Positions 33,354-41,448 of a DNA stretch of 64,000 nt are shown here, one piece after another. Under the pieces are notes generated by a model that made no database searches, had not been told where the DNA came from, and was given only the letters and a program-made list of their open reading frames with translations. Source of the stretch: CALLMM01 sp964429855 (GTDB lineage Bacteria > Armatimonadota > Chthonomonadetes > Chthonomonadales > CAJBBX01); assembly GCA_964429855.1 (NCBI GenBank), contig CAYSDM010000014.1:1-64000 (forward strand), given 5' to 3'. Every line of letters begins with the position of its first letter. Position 1 is the stretch's first letter. The position numbers and the translations under genes were made by a program.

Positions 33354-34964
33354 ATGGCAAATACACTATCTATTCCCACACATCGCGGTGTCGTTGTTGC
33401 ACATCATGGTATGGTTGCCGCCTCTCAGCCGCTTGCCGTCAGCGCGGGGCTTCAGGTTCTCCAGTCAGGCGGAACATTTGTGGATGCCGCCATCACCGTA
33501 TCCGCCGTGTTGAATGTCACCGAGCCATACAACAGTCATCTTGGCGGCGATGCTTTTGTCATCGTCTATGATGCGCAGAACCGAACCACCATCGCCTTCA
33601 ATGGCTCCGGCGCCGCGCCGTCTCATGCAGTCGCGAACTATTTTCCGCGCGGCATCCCGCTGCGTGGACTGGCTTCCGCCAGCGTGCCGGGGCTGGTGGA
33701 TGTGTGGTTCACTCTGCATGAACGATACGGCTCTTTCCCCATCGAGACGCTTCTCTCTCCTGCCATCTCCTATGCTGATGACGGTTTTCCTGCCGGTTTC
33801 CGCTATGCGATGATACTCTCCGGGACTCTTCAAAATGAGAAAGGCGACTGGGTTGCTCCCATGATGAGGACTCTCACCGGAAGCGAAGGTTCGCCCAGGG
33901 CAGGGCAGAGGATCCTTCAACCCGATCTTGCCTGGACACTGCAAACCATCGCGCAAAACGGTAGGGACGCCTTTTACGATGGAGAGATCACCGAAAAAAT
34001 TATCGCCTTCTCGCGCAATAACGGGGGGCTCTTCAGCCGGGAGGATTTTGCCAACCATCGGACACAGATCTCCGAGCCGCTCAAAACCGCCTATCGAGGC
34101 TATACGATTCATGGACAACCGCCCGTATCACAGGGGCACATCCTCCTTCAAGAACTGAACCTGATAGAAGGCTTTGATATGTCTGGTTTCGGGTGGGGCA
34201 GTCCGGATGCGCTGCATGTCATGGTGGAGGCGAAAAAACTTGCTTTTGCAGACCGCGCCGCCTACCTGGGCGATCCGAAGTTTGTTTCGGTTCCGATAGA
34301 GAGCCTTCTATCCAAAGAGTACGCTACACGGCGCAGAGGGGAGATAGATATTCAGACAGCCGCAAAAACGGTCCATGCGGGAGAAGTCGGGCACGATACA
34401 ACCTACTTCTGCGTTGCGGACAATCAGGGGAATGCCATCAGCTTCATTCAAAGCATCTTTCACGGATTCGGATGCGGCGTAATCGCCGATGGAACGGGTA
34501 TCCTGTTCAATAACCGCATGACAGGCTTCTCGCTGGAGCCTTCCAGTCCCAATTTCCTGACTCCCGGTAAGCGCACCGCGCACACACTGAATGCCTATCT
34601 CATCACGAAAGACGACAACCTCGCCTGGGTGGGAGGCACCCCGGGCGGCGACATTCAGGTTCAGAGTAACCTTCAGGTTATCTCCAACGTAATTGACTTT
34701 GGAATGAACCCTCAGCAGGCGATCGAAGCGCCTAGATGGCAGCACCTATGGGGACCGGGCATGAGTGACGGCGGGATTCTGGAGATCGAAGACCGTAACT
34801 CGACGGAAACCGCAGCGGAGCTTCAGCAACGGGGACATCAGGTACGCATGATCGGTCCCTGGGCGCATGGGAGCGCTTATCAGTTAATAGCAGTAGACGA
34901 AGAATCGCAATCCTATATGGGCGGCTCCGATCCCCGCACGGATGGACATGCAGCAGGCTATTAA
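33354..34964 (+). CDS. ggt: Gamma-glutamyltransferase
   Basis: 536 residues. N-terminal-nucleophile enzyme that cuts itself to expose a threonine: T349 in GHDTTYFCVAD, followed by NQGNAISFIQS. Upstream blocks include SGGTFVDAAITVSAVLNVTEPYNSHLGGDAF and ASASVPGLVDVW; the small subunit has TPGKRTAHTLNAYLI, GTPGGDIQVQSNLQVI and a DPRTDGHAAGY end. There is no signal peptide, unlike the periplasmic E. coli enzyme, so it probably acts in the cytosol on glutathione-like or other gamma-glutamyl compounds. The upstream stretch to the sigma factor gene (239 bases) shows no clear promoter or ribosome site. Confidence 0.93.
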   Translation: MANTLSIPTHRGVVVAHHGMVAASQPLAVSAGLQVLQSGGTFVDAAITVSAVLNVTEPYNSHLGGDAFVIVYDAQNRTTIAFNGSGAAPSHAVANYFPRGIPLRGLASASVPGLVDVWFTLHERYGSFPIETLLSPAISYADDGFPAGFRYAMILSGTLQNEKGDWVAPMMRTLTGSEGSPRAGQRILQPDLAWTLQTIAQNGRDAFYDGEITEKIIAFSRNNGGLFSREDFANHRTQISEPLKTAYRGYTIHGQPPVSQGHILLQELNLIEGFDMSGFGWGSPDALHVMVEAKKLAFADRAAYLGDPKFVSVPIESLLSKEYATRRRGEIDIQTAAKTVHAGEVGHDTTYFCVADNQGNAISFIQSIFHGFGCGVIADGTGILFNNRMTGFSLEPSSPNFLTPGKRTAHTLNAYLITKDDNLAWVGGTPGGDIQVQSNLQVISNVIDFGMNPQQAIEAPRWQHLWGPGMSDGGILEIEDRNSTETAAELQQRGHQVRMIGPWAHGSAYQLIAVDEESQSYMGGSDPRTDGHAAGY

Positions 34965-35073
34965 GCAAATTACCCGGTGTCACAACCGTCATAAGCTGTC
35001 GTTATAGTAGAGTAAGCCTGAAAACGTGACGTAACACGACGAAAGGCGATGCCGTAAACAGGAGGCATCCCCA

Positions 35074-36687
35074 ATGTTCCACAAAAAGAGTTCATTAAAT
35101 GGCTGGCTGGTCGGAATAACGCTGGCAGTTCTGGCGTCAGGTACCATCCTCGCTCCAATCAATGCCAGCGGTCAGCGCAATCCGGGTGATAGAACCGGCG
35201 GTGGAGGTGGAGGTCGCGATGGCGGGTCTCCGCGTCGAGAAGACTCATCGCCCCGACGCGACTACTCTCCGCCTCCCTCGCGCAGAGACGATTCCTCTCC
35301 CCCTCCGCGCCGTGACGACTCATCGCCCAGACGGGAGAGTCCTCCCTCGCCTCCACCTTCACGAAGAGAGGAACCGCCGCGTCGAGACTACTCCCCTCCG
35401 CCGAGAGAGTATTCGCCACCGCCAGCTTCCAGACGCGAAGACCCTCCGGCAAGACGCGACTACTCTCCGCCTCCAGCCCGCAGGGACGATTCCACCCCGC
35501 GACGTGAAGATTCCGGTGCGCGTCGTGAGGAAAGAGGCTCAGCACCTCGTTTTGGCGACCGAACAGGCGGAGATCGCAACGGAGGAGACCGAACGGAAAG
35601 TAACCGGCGCTTTAATCGCGATGGTAATAACGCTGGAGTGTTGGAACCGGACCCGCCCGGAGGAGATTCACGCCGGGCGCCGCAGGACAGAAACGGCAGC
35701 CGCGATCGAACTCCTGACAGAACCGATAATAATAGGCGCGAAACTCGCGGAACAAACGACCGTGGCGTTCTGACTCCGGACGAACCGCGCCGTGATCCCG
35801 GAAGACCCGGATATAATCCCGGTGACCGCACAGGACGCGATAGAGGCTTCAACCGCACGGATGGCACCGAACGCTCAACGGACCGATTCCGCCGGGATGA
35901 CAACCGCAACAATCCGGGCTTTGATCGTCAGGAGAGGGATGATGACAGTATCAATCCCAACCGCAATCGGGCGCGGGATATCTTCACACGCTCCAACGAA
36001 GGACGCCGATACAATAACGGGTTGGTTCTTCGTGGAGGAGCCAGAGTCTACCATAACGACCTGAGGGTCTACTTCCGAAACGACTACTGCTACTATCCAT
36101 ACTACAGCCCATCGTATGACTATGGATATGTTTATCATTCGCCGTATGCTGTCTACTACGGGGTCTGTCCTCCCTATATCTATCGGAGACATACCTACTA
36201 TCGCCCGCCGACCGTCATCTATATCGAGATTCCAATCTACTCCGGCAACTACTGGAAGGGCTACCGGAGCAACTACAATGACGACTACTACCTGGATCGG
36301 GACTATTCGCGAGACAGGCAGGTGGATCAGACGGTGCGCGAAATCGAAGAGGCTTTCCGTTACAACGATATTGAGCGGCTGGTCTATGTGACCGATCCCA
36401 GAACGCGCATAGCCGTCTTCCGCAAAGGACGCTACGACTATTCGCTGGATGCGAACGACTACCTGGACATTACGCGAGACTTTATGCGCACCATTGACAC
36501 GCTGGAGTTCGATGTATATCGCGTTCGTCGGGCTTCTTCCGGCGTCTATGTCGCATCCGCCAAACATGTCTACCGGGATAGCAATAACCGGCGTCGCACC
36601 GTCTATCTTAGCATTGCGCTGGAGAGACCGTATAATCGCTGGATCATCTCGCAAGTTGACACCTCGCCGGAATACATCGAAGACTAA
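35074..36687 (+). CDS. Secreted RS/P-rich disordered protein with C-terminal folded domain
   Basis: 537 residues. A signal or anchor helix (LVGITLAVLASGTILA) is followed by about 110 residues of near-repeats of RRDYSPPP, RRDDSSPPP and RREDS type, then about 130 residues rich in Arg, Asp, Asn and Gly with two similar blocks (AGVLEPDPP and RGVLTPDEP). After residue 320 the sequence becomes Tyr-rich (YYPYYSPSYDYGYVYHSPY) and ends in a 120-residue folded part (QTVREIEEAFRYNDIERLVYV ... YLSIALERPYNRWIISQVD) resembling an NTF2/SnoaL-like domain. No cysteine-based cross-links; dityrosine or polyelectrolyte behaviour at the cell surface is possible. GGAGG before the ATG. Confidence 0.8.
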   Translation: MFHKKSSLNGWLVGITLAVLASGTILAPINASGQRNPGDRTGGGGGGRDGGSPRREDSSPRRDYSPPPSRRDDSSPPPRRDDSSPRRESPPSPPPSRREEPPRRDYSPPPREYSPPPASRREDPPARRDYSPPPARRDDSTPRREDSGARREERGSAPRFGDRTGGDRNGGDRTESNRRFNRDGNNAGVLEPDPPGGDSRRAPQDRNGSRDRTPDRTDNNRRETRGTNDRGVLTPDEPRRDPGRPGYNPGDRTGRDRGFNRTDGTERSTDRFRRDDNRNNPGFDRQERDDDSINPNRNRARDIFTRSNEGRRYNNGLVLRGGARVYHNDLRVYFRNDYCYYPYYSPSYDYGYVYHSPYAVYYGVCPPYIYRRHTYYRPPTVIYIEIPIYSGNYWKGYRSNYNDDYYLDRDYSRDRQVDQTVREIEEAFRYNDIERLVYVTDPRTRIAVFRKGRYDYSLDANDYLDITRDFMRTIDTLEFDVYRVRRASSGVYVASAKHVYRDSNNRRRTVYLSIALERPYNRWIISQVDTSPEYIED

Positions 36688-36776
36688 CCTCGTCGGCGTG
36701 GAGATATCCAGAGGCAGCAGACCGGGATAACCGGTCTGCTGCCCTCTGCGCGTCCGGCGTGTAGAAAAGGTATGGC

Positions 36777-38747
36777 ATGCCCCGTCCACTCGTGATCGGC
36801 AACGGCAACCTTCTTGTTACACTGGACAATGAACTCTCTCTTCGGGATATCTTCTGGCCCTATGTCGGACTCTTCAATCACCTTTCAGGACATCGTGTGC
36901 GTCTTGGCATCTGGCTAGATGGCGATTTCTCATGGCTCTCCGATCATGCCTGGAACCGCGACCTTCAGTACGAGCCGAACACGCTGGTTACCCTGGCGAA
37001 ATGTCATCATGAACGCCTGAACCTCACCCTGATCCTCCGCGACTGCGTGGTTCACCGCGAAGATATTCTTCTCCGACGTTTTCTGATCGAGAATCATACA
37101 GACTCAATGCGGGAACTCCGGCTGTTCGTCTGCAGCGACTTCCATATCCATGAGACAGATATCGGCGATACGGTATTCTATAACCCCTTTCTCGATTCGA
37201 TAATCCACTACAAGCGCGACTGTTACTTTCTGATCACTGCCGCGACCATCGAGGGGGGACTCTATCAGTACTCAACAGGGATCAAGGGTTTTGGAGGCGC
37301 GGAGGGAACATGGCGCGACGCGGAAGACGGCTACCTCTCCCTTAATCCCATTGAACAGGGAGCCGTAGATTCCGCTTTCAGCGTTCGCACGCAGCTGCTT
37401 CCGAGAAGCAGTGCAGAGATTCGAAGCTGGATGTGTGTGGGAAGGTCGCTGGAAGAGATCACGAAGAGTCATCTGCGGGTGCTTGGACAGGGATTCAACA
37501 CACTGATGCGTGAGACAGCGCACTACTGGGAAGCCTGGTCAGAAAAGGATTTAAGCCGTCTCCATGTCCTTCCCGACCCCATTCAGCAGGTTTTCCGGCG
37601 CAGTCTGTTAACGATCCGAACCAATGTGGACAATCGAGGAGCCGTGATCGCCGCCAACGACTCCGACATTATGCAGACTGCCAGAGCGCACTACTCCTAC
37701 ATGTGGCCCAGAGACGGCGCGCTGGTCTGCGCTGCCATGGACCGACTGGGGTATCAGGATCTGACCCGTCGTTTCTTCCTGTTCTGCAAGAAGGTGCTGC
37801 CGAAAGACCGAGCCGCCTTCATGCACAAGTACAGCGCGGACGGGTCGTGGGGCGCGACCTGGCATCCCTGGACGGTGGACGGATTCCACGAGATACCGAT
37901 TCAGGAAGACAGCACCGCGCTGGTTGTCTGGTCGCTCTGGAAGCACTATGAGAAGTATCGCGATATTGAGTTCATCGAATCGGTCTATGATGAGATGCTG
38001 TTGCCATGCGCAAACTTCCTCACCGATCATCGCGATAAGAAGACGAAGCTGCCTGCTCCATCCTACGACCTCTGGGAAGAGCGGCGTGGGATCCACGCCT
38101 ACACCTGCGGCGCGGTTTATGGCGCCTTGATGGCAGCCGCAAGCCTCTCCGATGTGTTTCGAGACGGTCATGCCGATCGCTACCGGAAAGCGGCGAAAGA
38201 GGTTCAGGAGGGCATAGCAAAATACCTGTGGAACGACGATCTGGGGCGTTTCGCGCGTCGTCTCGTGATCGCTGATGGCAGCGAGGAAAACTACATTCAG
38301 GATGTCACCATAGACAGCGCGCTCCATGCGCTCTTCGCCTACGGCGCTTTCTCTCCGAACGATCCCCGTATCGAACGAACCATGCGCGCCATCATCTCAC
38401 GGCTCTGGGTTCAGACGGCGGTCGGTGGGATCGCCCGGTATGAGAACGACTACTACTTCCGCCGCAGCTATGATATCGAGCGTGTTCCGGGAAATCCCTG
38501 GTTCATCTGCACGCTCTGGGCGGCACAGTGGTATATCGCACACGCAAAAATAAAAGAGGATATGCTGACCGGGCTGGAGCTTCTTCTGTGGGCGGCGCAC
38601 CGGGTCATGCCAAGCGGGATCATGCCGGAACAGATCCACCCGGAGACCGGCGAACCGCTCTCCGTTGCCCCCCTGACCTGGAGCCATGCGGAGTTTATCG
38701 CGACGACGCTGGACTACCTGGATCGTCTGGACGAATTTCAGAAGTGA
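36777..38747 (+). CDS. Glycoside hydrolase family 15 (glucoamylase/trehalase-like)
   Basis: 656 residues. An N-terminal super-beta-sandwich (residues 1-260) leads into an (alpha/alpha)6 barrel starting near SLLTIRTNVDNRGAVIAANDS. The catalytic acid is E434 in SYDLWEERRG and the base E618 in IMPEQIHPETG; MWPRDGAL and TWSHAEF are also typical. Family members release glucose from starch-like glucans or trehalose. There is no signal peptide, so it probably acts on internal glycogen-like material or trehalose. Ends 10 bases from the convergent GNAT gene. No other glycogen genes are in view. Confidence 0.92.
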   Translation: MPRPLVIGNGNLLVTLDNELSLRDIFWPYVGLFNHLSGHRVRLGIWLDGDFSWLSDHAWNRDLQYEPNTLVTLAKCHHERLNLTLILRDCVVHREDILLRRFLIENHTDSMRELRLFVCSDFHIHETDIGDTVFYNPFLDSIIHYKRDCYFLITAATIEGGLYQYSTGIKGFGGAEGTWRDAEDGYLSLNPIEQGAVDSAFSVRTQLLPRSSAEIRSWMCVGRSLEEITKSHLRVLGQGFNTLMRETAHYWEAWSEKDLSRLHVLPDPIQQVFRRSLLTIRTNVDNRGAVIAANDSDIMQTARAHYSYMWPRDGALVCAAMDRLGYQDLTRRFFLFCKKVLPKDRAAFMHKYSADGSWGATWHPWTVDGFHEIPIQEDSTALVVWSLWKHYEKYRDIEFIESVYDEMLLPCANFLTDHRDKKTKLPAPSYDLWEERRGIHAYTCGAVYGALMAAASLSDVFRDGHADRYRKAAKEVQEGIAKYLWNDDLGRFARRLVIADGSEENYIQDVTIDSALHALFAYGAFSPNDPRIERTMRAIISRLWVQTAVGGIARYENDYYFRRSYDIERVPGNPWFICTLWAAQWYIAHAKIKEDMLTGLELLLWAAHRVMPSGIMPEQIHPETGEPLSVAPLTWSHAEFIATTLDYLDRLDEFQK

Positions 38748-38757
38748 GTGAACGCGA

Positions 38758-39186
38758 CTATCGTTTCATGGTCATTCGTCGGTGTTCGATGCCTGCATCC
38801 AGAAACACTTCGCCTTCCGCTTCGAATCCCAGTCTCTCATAAAACGGGATCACCGGAAGCTGAGCGTCCAGAATTAGCATGTGAAACAGACGGAAACCTG
38901 CCCCCATGACGTACCACATCAGATCGCGACCGAAACCCTTTCCCCTGTACTCTGGCAGGATAGCGACCCTTCCGATCTTCCCGACCCCATCTCCATAGTC
39001 CAGCAGCCGCGCCGTTCCCACGATCACCCCGTTATCCTCGATGAGAAAATGCTGCGCTGTGTCATCATACGAATCGATCTCTTCCCAGGGAGGAACCCCC
39101 TGTTCCTCTACAAAGACCTTCATGCGTACCGCATAACAGGCCTCTCGCTCCGCATCGTCGGCAATGCGCCGAATGGTTATCTCCAT
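38758..39186 (-). CDS. GNAT family N-acetyltransferase
   Basis: 142 residues, single GNAT domain: ACYAVRMKVFVEEQGVPPWEEID at the start (the ElaA/YjcF-like subgroup), the acetyl-CoA-binding loop VAILPEYRGKGFGRDLM at about residues 74-90 with the R/Q-x-x-G-x-G/A pattern, and FYERLGF near the end. The acceptor is unknown. A promoter on the other strand overlaps its upstream region, serving tRNA-Val. Confidence 0.88.
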   Translation of the reverse strand: MEITIRRIADDAEREACYAVRMKVFVEEQGVPPWEEIDSYDDTAQHFLIEDNGVIVGTARLLDYGDGVGKIGRVAILPEYRGKGFGRDLMWYVMGAGFRLFHMLILDAQLPVIPFYERLGFEAEGEVFLDAGIEHRRMTMKR

Positions 39187-39205
39187 TGAGAAGTGAATTC
39201 CTCTC

Positions 39206-39235
39206 TTGACAGCGTGATGTAAGCTGAATTATACT
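39206..39235 (+). promoter_or_regulatory. Promoter of tRNA-Val
   Basis: TTGACA (39206-39211), 18-base spacer, TATACT (39230-39235), 15 bases before the mature tRNA. Same boxes and spacing as the promoter of tRNA-Gln at 54047-54076. Confidence 0.85.
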
Positions 39236-39249
39236 CAATGTATATGCAG

Positions 39250-39321
39250 GGGCGAATAGCTCAGTGGTAGAGCGCTTCGCTTACACCGAAGATGTCGGGG
39301 GTTCGAATCCCTCTTCGCCCA
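39250..39321 (+). tRNA. tRNA-Val (anticodon TAC)
   Basis: Acceptor GGGCGAA/TTCGCCC, D-loop AGTGGTA, anticodon stem CTTCG/CGAAG with loop CTTACAC (TAC), T-arm GGGGG-TTCGAAT-CCCTC, discriminator A. CCA is not encoded, unlike the tRNA-Thr here. Confidence 0.95.
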
Positions 39322-39329
39322 TATGTTAG

Positions 39330-39361
39330 TAATCGTCCTGCTGCATTTAGCAGGACGATTA
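39330..39361 (+). terminator. Hairpin after tRNA-Val
   Basis: TAATCGTCCTGCT pairs with AGCAGGACGATTA (13 base pairs, six-base loop) 8 bases after the tRNA. Little T follows, so it may be a weak terminator or a processing signal before the next gene. Confidence 0.7.
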
Positions 39362-39378
39362 TGTTACGGGAGGATCAA

Positions 39379-39702
39379 GTGAGTACAGAAACGTTGAATC
39401 CGGAGCGTATTATCAGTCCGGAGATCATCACGGAGGAAGCTCCCGACACCAGTTCCGGCGATGCGCCGCCTGTTTTTGGACGCTGCCCGGTCTGTAATAA
39501 ACCGCTCTTTCCGCGTGACAGGCATACGGGAGAGCCGAAGGCTCCCCCGCCTGGAACCGGCTATGAGAGTCGCGCACGATGCAGCGGGTGCGGTACAATT
39601 CTCTATTACGTGGGAAATGGCAACTGGCGCGTTCTGTCGGAGAGCGACCTTTCGGAAGAGGATCGGCAGGCGGATCAGTTTGACAGGATGATCGGGTTTT
39701 GA
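39379..39702 (+). CDS. Zinc-ribbon protein of unknown function
   Basis: 107 residues from the GTG at 39379, which has GGGAGG upstream; an ATG at 39361 is in frame but lacks one. After an acidic, Pro-containing tail (PEIITEEAPDTSSGDAPP) come CPVCNKPLFPRD and, 30 residues later, CSGCGTILYYVGNGNWRVL: two CxxC pairs for one zinc ion, followed by a short acidic helix. Such ribbons often bind nucleic acid or protein partners, but I do not recognise this one. It may be co-transcribed with tRNA-Val, and ends 4 bases from the convergent fucosidase gene. Confidence 0.75.
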   Translation: MSTETLNPERIISPEIITEEAPDTSSGDAPPVFGRCPVCNKPLFPRDRHTGEPKAPPPGTGYESRARCSGCGTILYYVGNGNWRVLSESDLSEEDRQADQFDRMIGF

Positions 39703-39706
39703 TCGG

Positions 39707-41218
39707 TTACCCTGAATAGAGACCCAGCGTCTGGATCATGGGAACCGCTTTGTACTTTTCGAACGACCATCGGATGCGCGAGGCGGTGACCTTCTCAAAC
39801 CGATCCAGTTTTCGATGCCCGATGGTTGTTCCTTTCACGATGGTTTTCCACTCTCCACCTTCCCAGAACTCAATGCGATAGGCTTCTATTCGCTGCCCTT
39901 CTGCAATGAACTCCTTCGTTTCAGCAATACTGAAAGAAACAGGCGACTTCCACTCCATCTCCACCGTTGCCGTTTCGCTTCCCTCTTCAGGAGACCAGTA
40001 GGTTTTGAGATTGTTATCTACAACATTCGCAATCCGCGTTCCCTTTGCCGTCGCGCTTGCGGCGATTGCTGCACGTTTTGCCAGATTATTATGGAAGATT
40101 CGATCCAACTCTTTCCGAAACTCCTTCAGTCGTTGAACATCAGGATCGGCAAAAAGTCCCCGCGTATTGGGCGGGACATTGAGCAGCAGAAGGCTATTGC
40201 GCCCTACGGACTGAAAGTAGATTTTCGTCAGGTGATCGAGTGATTTTACTTTTTCATCCTCTGCTGCGTGCCAGAACCAGCCGGGACGTATAGAGACATC
40301 CGACTCGCCCGGCATCCAGTGCGTGCCATCCGGATAGCCGTGTTGATAGGCAGCCTGAACCTTCGCGCTCCATCCCTCTTTCTGACTCAGTTCGATAAAA
40401 TGTGCCGGGTCGAATGTAGACCAGCAGGGGTCTCCGGCAGTTCCATCCTCATTGCCTATCCATCGAATATCCGGCGTCATCTCGATTGGCGCGAAGATAA
40501 CGGCATTGGGCTGACATTTACGAATGATCGCTTCGAACGCCTCAAAGTCATAAACCTGCCTCTTTCCGTTCGGTCCTTCCCCGTTGGCTCCATCCAGCCA
40601 GACCTCCGCAACCTCCCCATACTCCGTCAGAAGCTCTGTCAGTTGATTGACATAGTACCGATTATAAGCCGGGGAGTCCCCGTAAGAGGGTTCGTGTCTG
40701 TCCCAGGGGGAGAGATATATCCCCATCTTTATTTTCGCCGCATGACAGGCGTTTGCGAATTCGCGCACTACATCCCCTTTACCGTTCTTCCAGGGGCTGT
40801 TTTTCACGGAATGATCCGTATATTTACTGCGCCACAGACAGAAGCCGTCATGATGTTTTGCCGTCAGGATCACATAGCGAAAACCCGCCTCTTTTGCCGT
40901 TTGAACCCACTGTTCCGCGTTCAGGTCTGTCGGGTTGAAAATACGGGGGTCTTCCGTTCCCTCCCCCCACTCGCGATTGGTGAAAGTATTAACGCCAAAA
41001 TGGACAAACATCGTCATTTCGGATTGCTGCCATGCTAACTGCTGTCGGGTAGGTTTTACCATAGCCGGGATCCTGTGCCTGTGGAATGTTTTGCCTGTCG
41101 CATTTTGCTCTGCAAGAAGACTCGCAAGCGCCATTGTGGTTACCGATTTACCGATAAATTCTCTTCGACTCACCTCATGACTTCTGGATAGGTGTTGATC
41201 CTTCCTATAACAGTTCAT
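39707..41218 (-). CDS. Alpha-L-fucosidase (GH29) with C-terminal carbohydrate-binding domain
   Basis: 503 residues. A twin-arginine signal (SRREFIGKSVTTMALASLLA) predicts export folded. The catalytic barrel starts QQSEMTMFVHFGVNTFTNREWG and includes YVILTAKHHDGFCLW and MGIYLSPWDRHEP; the nucleophile is the Asp in VAEVWLDGANGEG. The last 130 residues (IANVVDNNLKTYWSPEEGSE) are a discoidin/F5-8C-type carbohydrate-binding module. It removes alpha-L-fucose from plant or host glycans. No transporter or fucose pathway genes are adjacent. Confidence 0.93.
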   Translation of the reverse strand: MNCYRKDQHLSRSHEVSRREFIGKSVTTMALASLLAEQNATGKTFHRHRIPAMVKPTRQQLAWQQSEMTMFVHFGVNTFTNREWGEGTEDPRIFNPTDLNAEQWVQTAKEAGFRYVILTAKHHDGFCLWRSKYTDHSVKNSPWKNGKGDVVREFANACHAAKIKMGIYLSPWDRHEPSYGDSPAYNRYYVNQLTELLTEYGEVAEVWLDGANGEGPNGKRQVYDFEAFEAIIRKCQPNAVIFAPIEMTPDIRWIGNEDGTAGDPCWSTFDPAHFIELSQKEGWSAKVQAAYQHGYPDGTHWMPGESDVSIRPGWFWHAAEDEKVKSLDHLTKIYFQSVGRNSLLLLNVPPNTRGLFADPDVQRLKEFRKELDRIFHNNLAKRAAIAASATAKGTRIANVVDNNLKTYWSPEEGSETATVEMEWKSPVSFSIAETKEFIAEGQRIEAYRIEFWEGGEWKTIVKGTTIGHRKLDRFEKVTASRIRWSFEKYKAVPMIQTLGLYSG

Positions 41219-41343
41219 CGCCTGCTCCCGTGATGGTCTTCTTTCAGTTAATTTCTAAGTTTTCCTATTCGCTTCCTGTCATCCAATTTCTAATTACATG
41301 TATGAGTTGGAAAAGATAACAGATTAACCACTTTACTGAACAA

Positions 41344-41357
41344 CGGTTCCTGAACCG
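41344..41357. promoter_or_regulatory. Palindrome between fucosidase and pcrA genes
   Basis: CGGTTC-CT-GAACCG, perfect six-base arms, about 80 bases upstream of the pcrA -10 box and between divergent genes. It could be an operator; the protein is unknown. Confidence 0.3.
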
Positions 41358-41426
41358 ATTGATAGACATCATACCTTCTCTGATAACTGATTTGCACCTA
41401 CGAGCAGGGCAGCGAACGCGATATAG

Positions 41427-41432
41427 TATAAT
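41427..41432 (+). promoter_or_regulatory. -10 box of pcrA
   Basis: TATAAT 16 bases before the ATG, closely followed by the Shine-Dalgarno GGAGG. No -35 of normal spacing. Confidence 0.5.
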
Positions 41433-41448
41433 AGAGCGGAGGTACAAC

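Noticed and set aside
35460..36789. Long open frames antisense to the RS/P/Y-rich gene (150 and 304 codons)
   Set aside because: They are complements of biased codons (Tyr/Asp codons read as Val/Ile) without ribosome sites or recognisable domains; the sense protein has a signal peptide and a folded end.
40268..41038. 256-codon open frame antisense to the fucosidase
   Set aside because: No motif or ribosome site; the fucosidase is complete.
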